Assembly: GCA_963383645.1 (NCBI GenBank)
Contig: OY726569.1
Span: 73,386,635 to 73,450,634 of the forward strand
Length of the DNA stretch: 64,000 nucleotides
Reading direction: 5' to 3'
Source: Muscardinus avellanarius
Lineage: Eukaryota; Chordata; Mammalia; Rodentia; Gliridae
In this document: positions 1 through 10,996 of the stretch, piece by piece
Layout of the letters: every line of letters starts with the position of its first letter
Numbering within the stretch: position 1 is the first letter of the stretch
Notes under the pieces: generated by a model
Told to the model about the DNA's origin: nothing
Seen by the model: only the letters and a program-made list of their open reading frames with translations
The model's database searches: none
Translations under genes and position numbers: made by a program

Positions 1-393
1 AGCCCCGGGGGTCCAGCCATCCCTGATTCTGCGCACACACACAGGTGGGAGGTGCCACATGGCATGGAGGACAGGGCTGAGGTCCTGGCGCCGGCCCCTG
101 TGTGTCCCTCACTGCCGCTGCTCTTCAGTGATCCATTCACAAAACTGCCATGAATAATCACCGCTCTCTCTCTCTCTCTGGGCACACTGGAGTAGGGGGA
201 GCGGCTGTAGGTTCTTGGCGACTAGATCAGTTTGCTGCTGAATAAAAGGGTTTAAACAGCACAGTTAAAACAGGATAGAGCCTGGGCACGGTCTGGTCAC
301 CATGCCAAGAGCACGTATTGCAAAGATGGAATGTTCCACAGTTGTGCTGTAGCAGGTGAGCCCCAAAATGTAGCTGGTGTGGCTAAAAGAACT
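1..393. other. unassigned sequence
   Basis: No repeat or gene is recognised here apart from a short CT run at 164-179. Confidence 0.4.
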
Positions 394-627
394 GGTTTTT
401 TTTGTTTGTTTGTTTTTGTTTTTTTTGCAGTACTGGGGATGAAACCCAGGGGCATTGTACCTCCGAGCTATAACTCCAGCTCTATTTTTTTGTCTTTTTA
501 TTTTGAAACAGGGTCTCACTGAGTTGCTAAAGGCCTCAATAAGTAGCTGAGGCTGTCTGCGAACCGCGATCCTCCTGTCTCTGCCTCCGGAATGCTAGGA
601 TTACAAGCATGCGCCACCACGCCCGGC
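394..627 (-). mobile_element. B1-dID SINE
   Basis: The copy reads in reverse: a T-rich tail (394-427), the ID half (428-486), the linker, then the B1 half ending in GCCACCACGCCCGGC at 627. It is full length. Short flanking matches (GAACTG on both sides) may be the target-site duplication. Confidence 0.9.
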
Positions 628-734
628 GGAACTGAACTTTTAATTTCACTCAGTTAGATTTAAATAGTCACATGTGGCTAGAAGTGACATCTTACTTAGT
701 AGTCCATCTTATTGGTTTCCAGAGGTACAGGGGA

Positions 735-857
735 GAGGACACACAGACCCAGGTTCAAATCCTGATGTTGAGACATATACCTGTCACTGTGCCTGGTATA
801 TGCTGTTTGACCTTTTGAGACTCAGTTTCCCCAATATTAAAGATACAGTAGAGTAAA
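735..857 (+). mobile_element. MIR fragment
   Basis: The order GGTTCAAATCCTG, then TGACC, then GACTCAGTTTCCCC matches the tRNA-related part and core of MIR. The copy is diverged and ends where the SINE at 871 inserted. Confidence 0.6.
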
Positions 858-870
858 AATACTAAATGAA

Positions 871-1320
871 GCCGGGCGTGGTGGCGCACACTTGTAATCC
901 CCACGCTTGGGAGGCAGAGACAGGAGGATCCCGCAGGTTCGAAGCCAGCCGCGCTGGCGTAAGAGACCCTGTTTCAAAAATATAAAAAATAGCCGGGTGT
1001 GGTGGCGCACGCTTGTAATCCCCGCGCTTGGGAGGCAGAGACAGGAGGATCGCGCAGGTTCGAAGCCAGCCGCGCGCGCTGGCTTAGGAGACCCTGTTTC
1101 CAAAATTAAAATGTACAAAAAATAGGTCTGGGAGTGTAGCCCGGAGGTAGAAGGGCTTCCAGAAACCCCAGTACCACCAAAAAAAATAAATAAATAAAAA
1201 TAATAAAAATAATAAAAATAAAAAATAGGTCTGGGAGTGTAGCCCAGAGGTAGAAGGGCTTCCAGGAACCCTAGTACCACCAAAATAAATAAATAAATTA
1301 AATAAATAAATAAATAAATA
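871..1320 (+). mobile_element. B1-dID SINE split by a younger copy
   Basis: The B1 half is 871-983 and the ID half is 1228-1281, followed by an AAAT-rich tail. A second SINE sits in the A-rich linker between them. The outer element is flanked by the direct repeat AATACTAAATGA at 858-869 and 1321-1332, which proves a single insertion. It belongs to the subtype with a CTTCCAGGAACCC motif in the ID half. Confidence 0.93.
992..1219 (+). mobile_element. B1-dID SINE nested in another
   Basis: A complete dimer starting AGCCGGGTGTGG lies inside the linker of the element at 871-1320. It ends in an AAT/AAAT-rich tail. The repeat AAAAAATA at 984-991 and 1220-1227 is its probable target-site duplication. 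Confidence 0.92.
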
Positions 1321-1332
1321 AATACTAAATGA

Positions 1333-2280
1333 GCCTGGTGGGGCCAGGCTTCTGTGTAGATAGCACCGAGCCCCAGGGGTTGAGCTCACAGGCTGAGATG
1401 AGCTTACGGCACCTCCTGCTAGCTCCCTGGATAGCCAGCGGCTCAGTCAGAGGAAGGAGACCAAGCCCTGTGTGCACGTGTTGCCTGTCCTAGTGTGTGG
1501 AAGAGTTGTCAGAGAAGCTCTGAAAGCCTCGGACAGGCCCAGGGACCTGGCCTTCTGCTCCGTGGCCCCAGTGAACAAGTGTTCTCGGATCCAGGGCATG
1601 AGCCTGGGAGACTGGAGCTGGATGATGATGTAGCTCAAAGGATGCGCCCAGCCCCAGTTCTCAGCTGCCAGCAGCTGCCCGTCTGCCACCTTCTCTTCCT
1701 CCTGTAACCAGGTCAAAACTTATCTGTCCCGTGTCCCAACCTGGTGAAAACGGGCTTGTTATTTTCCCAAAGGACAACATGTCTTGCCTTGGTCCCAGGT
1801 ACTGATGTCCTCCTACGATCTGGCCCTGCCCTTTCCAAAAGGGCCAATCAACATGGAAAAGAAGGGAGGTTTGGGGCCAGGTCGACAGGTAAGCAGGGGA
1901 GGGAGCCCCAGGTTGTGGGAGTTGCCACTGTCTTCCTCTGCAGGAGCCTCTGAGGCAGCCACCTGCAAACCCTGTGCTCCTGTGCCAGACCAAAACTCTG
2001 CACCCAGGACACTGAGCCCCAGTGGGCACTCACAGATCTGTCCTCATGGAACAGCACCAGGGGTTCATCTGGACTGCAAAGGCCAGTGGCGTCCCTCCCC
2101 TGGTGACACCGGTGAGACAGGAGCGCTGATGGTACCAGAGGGCCGACAAGCACCGAGTAAACCCAGCCTAACTGAGCAAGCATGGGAAGCCTGGTTTCCC
2201 CATCACCTCTTCATCTCAGGGGCCCTGGTATCCTCACTCAGCATCACGTCACAATCCTACAGTGAGGAGGAGGGAAAGAA
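1333..2280. other. unassigned GC-rich sequence
   Basis: No known repeat is recognised. A 205-codon open frame (1784-2401, plus) runs into the SINE at 2291 and shows no recognisable domain, so it is not called a gene. Confidence 0.4.
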
Positions 2281-2290
2281 CTCAACTCCT

Positions 2291-2485
2291 GCCAAGGCAT
2301 GGTCATGCACGCCTGTAGACCCAGTACTTGGAAGGCTGAGACAGGAGGATCATAGGTTCAAGGCTAGCTTCAGCCACTCAGCAGGGCCTTCAGCAACTTA
2401 GTGGGACCCTATTTCAAAATAAAAAATAAAATAGGGCTGGTGGCGTTGCTCAGAGGCAGAATGCTCCTGGGTTCAATCTCCAGTA

Positions 2486-2486
<1 letters not shown>
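2291..2486 (+). mobile_element. B1-dID SINE
   Basis: An older, diverged dimer starting GCCAAGGCATGG and ending CAATCTCCAGTACC. CTCAACTCC at 2281-2289 and TTCAACTCC at 2532-2540 look like its target-site duplication, so the CA repeat between is part of the tail. Confidence 0.88.

Positions 2487-2528
<42 letters not shown>
2487..2528 (+). repeat. (CA)n microsatellite
   Basis: About 21 CA units grow directly from the 3' end of the SINE and lie inside its target-site duplication. Confidence 0.97.
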
Positions 2529-2529
<1 letters not shown>

Positions 2530-2682
2530 TCTTCAACTCCACCTACAGAGGGGAAGATTGGGGTTCAGAAACCACCTAGAGACTTCACGGGAGCCCTCCC
2601 TCCCCTCCCCTCCTGCAGACCCACTGGATGGTCATCACCATTGCACCATCTATTGTCACAGACACTTTTGTGTCAAGCTTTA

Positions 2683-2820
2683 TATTTTATTTGGAAACAG
2701 GCTCTCACTAAGTTTCTGAGAGCCTCACTAAGTAGCTGAGGCTGGCTTTGAACCTGCATGATCCTCCTGTCTCAGCCTCCCAAGTGCGGGGCTACAAGTG
2801 TGCGCCGCCACACCTGGCTT
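2683..2820 (-). mobile_element. B1 monomer SINE without ID half
   Basis: Only the B1 half is present, from TATTTTATTTGGAAACAG to CGCCACACCTGGCTT. A 13-bp direct repeat, GTGTCAAGCTTTA (2670-2682) and GTGTCGAGCTTTA (2821-2833), abuts it exactly. The ID half was therefore absent at insertion, not lost later. Confidence 0.88.
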
Positions 2821-2849
2821 GTGTCGAGCTTTATGTGGAACTGCTTGGT

Positions 2850-2968
2850 CATGTCATTTTATCTTCACTATCCCTCTGTGAAGTAGCTATCATGCTCCTC
2901 ATTTTACAGATGGAGAAAGTGAGGATCGGAGAAGTCACTGACTTGCCTAAAACCACACAGCTCCTTTG
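2850..2968 (-). mobile_element. MIR
   Basis: CTCATTTTACAGATGGAGAAAG followed by GACTTGCCTAAAACCACACAGC is the reverse of the MIR core. The copy is well preserved for its age. Confidence 0.8.
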
Positions 2969-3926
2969 AGGCAGGAGAGAGGACCACAAGGCCCAGGCTA
3001 TCATGCCCTACACTGCTCGGCTGCTCAGGAGAGAGGAAAGGCTGCTGGGGTGGTTTCTCTTCCCTGACGTGCCACGGAGCCCGGAGGAGCCCAGAGGAGC
3101 CCAGAGCAGAGTCAGCTGTGGTGCTGCCAGGAGTGAGGGTAGAGAGCGGAGGACCCCGCAGAACCAGCTGCAGATGCTTGGGATTTTCTTCCCCTGCACC
3201 CACCCTCCTGGAGTCCAGGCCAGCCTGCTCTACTGGAAAAACAATCTCCCCTGCCTGGGGACCTGGGGCCACAGGGCCACCTTCTGCTCTGTCTTCATTC
3301 AGATCCGTTTTCTCTCCTCTCTGGAGCTGGGGGAGGGAGCGCGAGTGCGCGGGGGAGGGCGCGGGCGAGGCTGCAGTCTTCATCTGTCCCCTGTAAGCCA
3401 AGCAAAGAAAAATAGCCCTTTGCCAAGATCTTTCATCTCAGTCATTTACTCTCGCAGATGTTTTCCGCAATATAAACAAGAAGCGAGGAATGTTGGGGAG
3501 GAGAGGAGGGCAGGAGGCGGGAAGGAGGAATGAATGGACAGCTTTGAACTCTGGGCCTGCAGAGGCAGGAGCCAGGACCTCAGCAGGGTCCCTCATGCCC
3601 CAGAGCCTGGGCAACCTCAGGTCACTACACCAGGCCAAGCAGAGGGTCTTTGAAGGAAAGTTCTGGAGAAGCGGCCTGCCCTTGAGTGGATGGTTGCCCC
3701 AGACAGCCTGCCTCTGCGTGGGAACCAGCATATGAGAGCCTTGGCAGCGTCCTCTGCTCACCTGGACCACCTTAGCACACCCCAAAGGCTGGGCAAGGTT
3801 CTGTGGGGACCCTCAGCCTGCTTCCTACAAGACCAGCAAGAAGTGCAACCCCCACATGGGGAATTAGGATTTATTTATCTGGGGATAATGAATCTTGGGT
3901 AGTGAGGGTTGAAGAAGCACATTGGA
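2969..3926. other. unassigned sequence with G-rich patch
   Basis: No repeat is recognised. A G-rich, CpG-containing run lies at 3325-3371, and 3430-3500 has isolated motifs such as ATAAACAA and GGAATG. No convincing exon is visible. Confidence 0.35.
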
Positions 3927-4140
3927 GGCAGGGTGTGGTGGTGCATGCTTGTAATCCAAGCATTTGGGAGGCAGAGACCAGAGGATCACCGTTCTGGACA
4001 GACTCAGCTGCTTAGTGAGGCCCTTCGCAACTCAGTGAGACCCTGGTTCAAAAATAAAAAGACTAAAAAAAAAAAAAAAAAATAGGGCTGGGGATGTAGC
4101 TTGAAGGTATAATGCCCCTGGGTTCCATCCCCCAGTCCTG
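3927..4140 (+). mobile_element. B1-dID SINE
   Basis: A full dimer with GGCAGGGTGTGGTGG at the start and an expanded A run (4065-4082) in the linker. It ends CATCCCCCAGTCCTG and continues into a purine-rich microsatellite. Confidence 0.9.
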
Positions 4141-4213
4141 AAGGAGGAGGAGGAGGAGGAGGAAGAGGAGGAGGAGGAGGAGGAGAAAGAAGAAGAAGAA
4201 GAAGAAGAAGAAG

Positions 4214-4271
<58 letters not shown>
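4141..4271 (+). repeat. compound (GGA)n-(GAA)n-(GTA)n microsatellite
   Basis: Three trinucleotide blocks follow one another: GGA-rich to about 4184, GAA to about 4242, then GTA. It sits at the SINE 3' end. The long serine or phenylalanine frames read across it are artefacts. Confidence 0.96.
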
Positions 4272-4272
<1 letters not shown>

Positions 4273-5394
4273 CAGAGGGTCAAGAAATAAACTTGAGAAG
4301 TCAGATGTCTCCAAACTCAACATTTCATGGGATTTCTGTTGGTGTCTATAGCCTTTAAGCTAATAAGCCTTCGACTGCAAAGTCACATGCCTATGGCATC
4401 TGGCAGGATCCCCAAGAAAGGAAGCCCCTGCAGGCCCAGCTAGAGGGGACAGCCACAACCCAGATTCATCTGGATGTTTTCAGTGCCCAGAAATGTAGGG
4501 TTTCGTATAAAATATCCTATTTTAAACAATATTTGCAATCATTAAAGCAAAACAAAGCACCGTGGGCCACTACTCCAAGGCATGTTTGTGAATCATGAAC
4601 ATTCACGAAGGTTGGTTGGTTGAATAAAAGCTAACTTGGGGTTTCTTCTTCCTGCTCTCAGACTAACAAAGGTATTTGTGAGACAAAAGTTGGAAAAGAA
4701 CCAAACAGCAAGCTTTGGTTGGGCACTGACTGTCTCCCAAAATGGAGCTAAACATTCAGTTGGATTCAGAGATTCAGAATGCAGCCCCAGCCCCCGTGAG
4801 GATGTAGCCTGTGGTTGGGAGGTGGAGTGACACAGGACTTGAGGCCCACCCTTAACCATGGTATGATGAGGAGAAGGGGGGAGCCAGGCAGTGCCTCCCA
4901 GAGCCCCCCGGAGCCAGCAGCATTTGGACTGAACCTTGACAAGTGGAGAGAAAGAGCTACTTGTTGCAGGCTGCTAGTGAATTCGGAAACCAGAGGGCTT
5001 CTCATCCAACCCAGGACCCTGAGAACACCACAAAACCAGGACCCGGGGCCAAACATCAAAGAGGGTCCTTGACTGCTAAGAAAGAGTAGCCACCCTACTT
5101 CTCCCTCCCCCACTGCCACCAAGTTGCATATAGGGTCTCCACGGGACAGTCGCTTAGGCTCTCCAAGGACAGTGCATGAACTGTGGCACACGCAGAGTTG
5201 CAGGGTGTCCATGCAGGAAGGAGTGACAAACAGGCCTGAGGCTCAGCTGCCTCTTGAAAGGAGAGGGGGATGGATTCCACATAAGGGCCCACGAGGCTTT
5301 CTGGTCCCCAAATTTCCTACAAATAGCCATAACTTTGAGCTCTTTGCAAGAAACAGACTAGAAAGGGCAGCAACTCCAGGTATACCCCAGGCTC
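4272..5394. other. unassigned sequence
   Basis: No repeat family, gene or RNA is recognised. Confidence 0.4.
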
Positions 5395-5535
5395 CCCACA
5401 CATTAGTCCACTCGTTTCTCACAACACTTCACTTCACGGCAATAGAAATGATTCCCACCTTGCAGGACAGGAATCAGACCAGGGCAGTGGGCTCCCTGAG
5501 GTCAGGAATGCCTGCTGCCTGCCCAGGGCTGCACT
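5395..5535 (-). mobile_element. possible MIR remnant
   Basis: CTCACAACACTTCA, a CCCACCTTGCAGGACAGG stretch and a later CTGCCCAGGGCTGC fit a heavily decayed reverse MIR. The match is weak. Confidence 0.35.
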
Positions 5536-6029
5536 TCGAAGCCCATGAGGCCACGTGTTAGAGGCACATTTGGACTTGCAGAGCCAGAGTGGCTGAGAGG
5601 AGTCAGAGCCAGACCTGCCTGGCCTCCATGCCCAGGCTCTTCCACCAGGATGCTGGGGAAACATGCATTCCCAGGGCTTCCCCAAGGTCCCTTGTGGAGG
5701 AAGGGCTGCCCTGGGTGCTGGTTAAAGCCTGGTTACTAGGCGTGTGCACTGTGCCAACACTACCCCACGGCCTGCCATGTGGATTCAGAGACATTTGAGG
5801 CCACATAGCCCCGTTCACAGGATACTGCTGTCTCATCTCCAATGGTCCTGGGCAAGATGCTCGCCTCTGGGAAAGCAGGCTCACCTCCTCCTGTGCGAAG
5901 CCCACCTCCCTTCAGCTGCTGCCCCTAGGCTTTCTGTCTGCCGTCTGGACAAAGCTCTTCCACTTAACCATTTTTCACCCACTCAAAGATCTCTCTCTTA
6001 TTTTGCCACCCTGTTATTTGTCCCTTCTC
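5536..6029. other. unassigned sequence
   Basis: Nothing recognisable is seen. Confidence 0.4.
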
Positions 6030-6390
6030 TTAGTGAAACACTCAACAACTTAGCGAGATCCAGTTTCAAAATTTTTAAAAAGTAGCCGGTCATGGTGGCG
6101 CATGCTTGTAATCCCAGCATTTGGGAGGCTGAGACTGGAGGATCACGGTTCGCGGGCAGCCTCAACTACTTAGTGAGGACCTTTGCAACTCAGTGGGACC
6201 CTGTTTTAGAATAAAGAATAAAAAATAGGGCTGGAGGTGTAGCTCAGAGGTAGAATGCTCTTGGGTTCCATCCCCAGTACTGCAAAAAAAAAAAAAAAAG
6301 TAAATAAATGAAAAGAGCTGGGGGTATAGCTTGGTGATAGAATACCCCTGGGTCCAATCCCCAGTACCAAAAAAAAAGAAAAAGAAAAAA
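6030..6390 (+). mobile_element. 5'-truncated B1-dID SINE split by a younger copy
   Basis: The end of the B1 half is at 6030-6075 and the ID half at 6314-6368, followed by an A-rich tail. A younger dimer occupies the linker, as at 871-1320. Confidence 0.82.
6084..6296 (+). mobile_element. B1-dID SINE nested in another
   Basis: Complete dimer from GCCGGTCATGGTGG to CCCCAGTACTGC plus an A tail. AAAAGTA flanks both sides, a short target-site duplication within the A-rich linker of the older copy. Confidence 0.9.
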
Positions 6391-6990
6391 GTGATATAGA
6401 AGCTTTCCGGGTGCATGGTCAGTAAAGAGCACAGCAAGATGGACTGTCCTCTTCCTCGAGTCTTTCAGTTAGTATCACCTAAGATTATTCTTCAATTAAT
6501 ATCACCTAAGATCACACCAATTTTCTTAATGTTCAGGTGCATCGACTCACATCAAGGTTACTATCAGCACACGCCCCGAGCCTTCCACACCTCCTTCCTC
6601 CTAAACATGCACAGCGCCATTCCAGCGAGCCCCAAGCCTGCAGGTGTACTAGCTCACTGTGTCATATTTAGCCACTGTTAGTCCAGATTGCTGGGAGCTT
6701 GGGGATTCTAGCTCTGTTACCCACAATAGGAGCTAGTCCTGCAGGTGGGTAAGCCTGGCCTTTGTTGGCTCTCCCGGTCTCTGGTGGAAGTGCTGAAGGA
6801 GGGAGGGGCCATGGAGAAGGCGGGAATGTGGATGGGACCCGTGTCCACGGGAACACCCATCTGCTTATCAGCAGCTTTAGGGACACTCATTTAGCACATC
6901 CCAGCCACTCTCCCTACTCTGCCTTCTCCTTGTCCTCAGGGGAGCCACAAGGTGCCTGTGCTGTCTCCGACCCATCCATCCCCTAAAACG
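6391..6990. other. unassigned sequence
   Basis: Apart from the short direct repeat at 6473-6512 nothing is recognised. Confidence 0.4.
6473..6512 (+). repeat. short direct repeat
   Basis: TATCACCTAAGAT occurs at 6473-6485 and again at 6500-6512, a partial 27-bp tandem duplication. Confidence 0.75.
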
Positions 6991-7100
6991 CGTGCAATGG
7001 TAGGTCATCTCTTTTCTTGGTGAATCCATCCTGATTCCTACTAATGAACACTTTGTTTCCCACACTTCAGACATTATCCCTTTGCCTGTAAATGAAAGAG
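6991..7100 (+). mobile_element. possible L2 fragment
   Basis: GGTGAATCCATCCTGATTCC resembles the L2 3' region. The rest is too diverged for a firm call. Confidence 0.35.
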
Positions 7101-7644
7101 ATTATCCCTGCGCCCCAAAGCAGCAGCCCTCAGATGGCTGGACTCACTAATTCATTGCTCTGGGCATATCATTTGCCCTTCGAATCCCCTCTCCAGCCTT
7201 CTTCCGCTGGCACTGCGCCCCAGGAGGCTGACCCTGTGGACTGCGTCACTGGGCAGTCTTGCCTTCTGGCCTCATTTGGGTTCAGCCAATGGGAGCCACC
7301 GATGTGGGTGGAAGAAGGCCAGGGCAATTACACCTTTGGTTCTACCCTACTGAGTCCCTGCTTGGCTGTCTCTGGAATGCCCCTCCAACTAAGGCCCTAG
7401 CCCCTGTTGGGTTCTCTCGAGCCTCTCTGCCTCACCCTCAGGGTCCTCCCCTCTGCCAATCCTGGAGCACTTCATTGCGTCTTCTTAGCTTCCTTTAACC
7501 TTGCCCATAGCTTGTAAGTAGTTCCAGTGCTAAATTCCCTGCAGTTACTCCATCGGAGTGTACTATTTATTTCTCTCCTACCAAGATGCTGAATGCACTC
7601 ATGTTCTGAGCTATGTTTCCGAAGGACAAGCTCAACAGTGCTCA
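7101..7644. other. unassigned sequence
   Basis: No repeat or coding signal is recognised. Confidence 0.4.
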
Positions 7645-7890
7645 GGCACGGGAGGGAATAGCGCAGGGGTTGAGCGCCCCGCATTTGTGCTCTCGTCAAC
7701 AAAGATTGAATTCAATCTCCACCACTTTCTAGTGGGGGCCGCTGAGGTTCTCTGGGCCCTTGTTTCTTTGGTAACATGGGAGCAGTAACTCACACATTGA
7801 TCGTCAAGATTCGATGAGATTAGATCTGCAAAGCACGATTAGCACCAGGTACAGTATAAGCACTTAATAAATGTGAGTTATTGTAGATTA
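7645..7890 (+). mobile_element. MIR, near full length
   Basis: The tRNA-related head (GGGGTTGAGCGCC), the middle (CAATCTCCACCACTT), the core (TCTTTGGTAACATGGGAGCAG) and the tail (AAGCACTTAATAAATG) appear in consensus order. Confidence 0.8.
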
Positions 7891-9689
7891 ATTATTTAGC
7901 CACTGAAGGGGTTGCTTTGATCTAGGTTATATTAGCTAGCAAAAAGCTACAGGGTTTGACTTTTTATGGTACCAGGGAACATTTGGACATCAGGTAGTCT
8001 GCCCATACACTACAAAAGAAAGAAATATTAAGTGTGGTTTTTGTTGTTGTTTTATTACCTAGAGAAGCAGTGGGTTCTATCAGTTTCTTTCAAGAGAAAT
8101 TTTTAGCAAAGAAAACTCTAGGAGGCTGTTTTTACATTCCATCTGATGCCCCTCTTCTATTACTTTTCTGCATAATCTTGAAGCCCTCAACATCACAGTA
8201 TGATTTTAACTTATTCAAGCTAAAGAAACGCGGTGCCTGTCAGGCTGCCCTTACAGAGCTTCTCCCGCCCCATCCTCCTCCCTGATGATGTTCTTACCAA
8301 AATAAGGCTCAGAAGAGAGTCTCTTAACTTGGTCCAAAAGCTAAATCTGAAAGAGGTCAAAGATTCTCTGGTCACTCACATTTCACCCAACTATTTTTAG
8401 CTGGCGTAGGGTAAAACAAGGTTCCCCAAAGATCTGGGCCCTGTGAAACTTGGAAACAGTGCCAAAATGGAGGAATACAGCTATCCTTGTTGGAAAAGAA
8501 AAAACAGTTCCCTCCTTCATAGCCCCAGGGTGACTGTTTGCTGCCAGTGAGTCCTCTGCCTGCTCTGTCTTACGTGCATTTGGTCCCATGGGATTGATCT
8601 ACTTATTTGCTGCTCTAGCCCCCACCTTTACTCCTGAGCCTGTACTATTGGACAATCAATGTGTCCACACATCCCCTGGGCCACCTCATGCCATATTATC
8701 CTCTGGCTCCTGTGTCAGACGCTTAGTGGATCTCTGGATGTCTACCCTAAAGGAAATGCATGATGAGGCATCCTGGATCCTCAACCTGGACAAGCTCCTT
8801 TCCCCAGCCTCTTCTGCCAGGGGCCCCACTCCTTGTTTCGCTGTCCTGAGAGCCCAAGCTTTGCCATGTTCTTTCCGTCTTTCTAGTCCCTTCTCTCCTA
8901 CTCACAGAGCCACACTCAGAGTGGGCATCTTCTTGCCTAGACATATCTGCCCCTCCACAAACTCCTACGACTCTCCACTCCCTGACCCCTGTTGCCTGAA
9001 TCCCCTGAGTTAGAAAGCCAGAGATATTTCTGGCTGTATTGGCAAAATAGCAAAGAGAAGGGAGTGAGGGATGAACTCTGAGTTTCTGCCTGACCCCAGA
9101 ATGCTGCAGAGGCCAGTGGCATGGGAAGGCGACCTCCCCGCAGCCCTGGGGGCTATCCCCCATGGAATAACAGAGCTGGACACTCGATAGCCAGCTCCTC
9201 TGTCACTCTGCTCCTCGGGCAGGACATTGGGCAGATGGAAACTGAGTTTTAAGTTAAAAGATGTGGGTAGAGCTTCACTCAGTGATTTATAGCTTAGGCC
9301 AGGCCTTCCAACTCTGTGTCAAGTTATTCCTGGCCAATTTCCTTACTAGTCACATGTGTGAGATGAAAATATCAGCTTTGTCAGAAATATACTCCTTCCC
9401 CCATCCCAATCTGTGTCTATAATGAGGTTCCAGGTGGAAGATATTGGCAAAGAAAGACCACTTGACAATGAAACCATAACACCCCAGCAGCAGCAATTGC
9501 CAAGCCTGTCTGAGAATTGTGACAGTCAAAAAAGGGCAAGCCAGCTTCCCAGTAGCAGGTCCCCAGTGGTGCCCTTCCATAAATTCATAGCTTAGTCATC
9601 TTAACTATTCAGTATTCATCCAGTTCTTTCTGGACCTGTGTTCCCACTTCTTCTTGGGGAGTCAATCACTGTCCCCTGCTCTAGGTTCA
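7891..9689. other. unassigned sequence
   Basis: A long stretch free of young repeats. Short ORFs on both strands show no domain. Some L2-like wording around 8840-8990 is too weak to call. Confidence 0.4.
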
Positions 9690-9985
9690 GTTCAGCCATT
9701 TTGCCCCCAAGTCAGCATGAAGCATACGATCAGGCCTAATCCAATCAGCACACTGCATTCACTGGAGCATAGTGATTGGTCTAGGAATTGACATCAGATA
9801 AGCTGGAGCCAATGTGATACACTGAGGTTTCCCTTAGGACTTCTGAAATGAGACTCATTCTTTCCCTTTGAACTTCATAACTGAGAGGTATAGGGACTGA
9901 AACTGCTGTCCTTATTCTGTTACATGAAATCGAGTCTGAAGTCAGCATAGCAGAGAGCAGGATGGAGAGATGGAGAGTAACCAAG
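9690..9985. mobile_element. possible ancient interspersed repeat
   Basis: Alternating CCAATCAG, GTGATTGGTC and GAGCCAATGTG motifs, followed by a GAGAGATGGAGAG end, resemble a widespread old mammalian repeat whose name I cannot give with confidence. Confidence 0.35.
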
Positions 9986-10785
9986 TCCTACTGACATATT
10001 ATTCTAGCCCGGAATCCAGTTGTGTCAGATGCTAGCTCTAAGTTGGGATCTTTCCATTGCATGGACCATTGGGTTTCCCCTTTGCTAAAGCAGTTTAAGA
10101 CAGATTTTCTGTCCTTGGCGATTGAAGAGCTCTCATTTACAGCTGTTGTTAAGGAATGCATGTGTCGTTTAAATGGAACTAGGAGGAAGGAGACTGGGCC
10201 AGCACTTGGCTCAGGTGTACAGTCAGAGGCATATCATCTACTTTAATATGGGGGAGCAGAAGCATGAGGTCCCCAGACAGGAAGACAGAGAACTCCAGAC
10301 AGAAAGTCCCACCAGCCAACATCACCTTTTAGAACTGAAACTGCTACAAGATCAGACCATTTCTATTGAGTATAATGTTTATAATTATATTTAGTAAATA
10401 TACTTTGTGTATTTACTATAATAGTAAATAATACCACTAGAATGAAACTCCATTACTTATACCATCACTACTTATATTTCCCTACAAGTTCCTCCCTTTT
10501 CCTCTGAATTAGCAAAAATGTTGAATTATCATGAAATGACTTTAATGTCTGCTCCCCACACACAATATATATAGAGAGAGACAGAACCAATAGGATTTCT
10601 CCATCTCTATCCTCAGTAGGATTATCTATATCTATATATCTACACATGAGCAGACATCATCAGACTTACACCTGGCATCCTCAGACATTGGCTCTGAAAC
10701 CTAAAGAACATTCTCAGAAAACTTCTACACGGGAGAATGGTACTGAGGACTGATGGGGCCCGTGACTTCTTTAAAAAGGAAGGAA
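9986..10785. other. unassigned AT-rich sequence
   Basis: AT-rich from about 10370, with short TATATCTATATAT patches at 10560-10650. No family is recognised. Confidence 0.4.
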
Positions 10786-10996
10786 GCTGAGCGTGGTGGC
10801 GAACGCTTGTAATCCCAGCATTTGGGAGGCTGAGACAGGAGGATTGCGGTTGGAGGACAGTCTCTGCTACTTAGTGAGGCCCTTTGCAGCTCAGTGAAAC
10901 CCTGTTCTAAAATAAAGAAGTTTTTAAAAATTAGGGTTGGGGGTGTAGCTCAAAGGTAGAATGCACCTGGGTTCCATCCCTAGTATCGAAGAAAGA
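10786..10996 (+). mobile_element. B1-dID SINE
   Basis: Full dimer from GCTGAGCGTGGTGG to CATCCCTAGTATCG and an A/G-rich tail. AAAAAGGAAGG is found immediately before it and again after the tail. Confidence 0.91.

Noticed and set aside
1784..2401. 205-codon frame
   Set aside because: No domain is recognisable, the last part is SINE sequence, and nothing suggests splicing or conservation.
4032..4323. Serine-, threonine- and phenylalanine-run frames on the minus strand
   Set aside because: They are read from a trinucleotide microsatellite.
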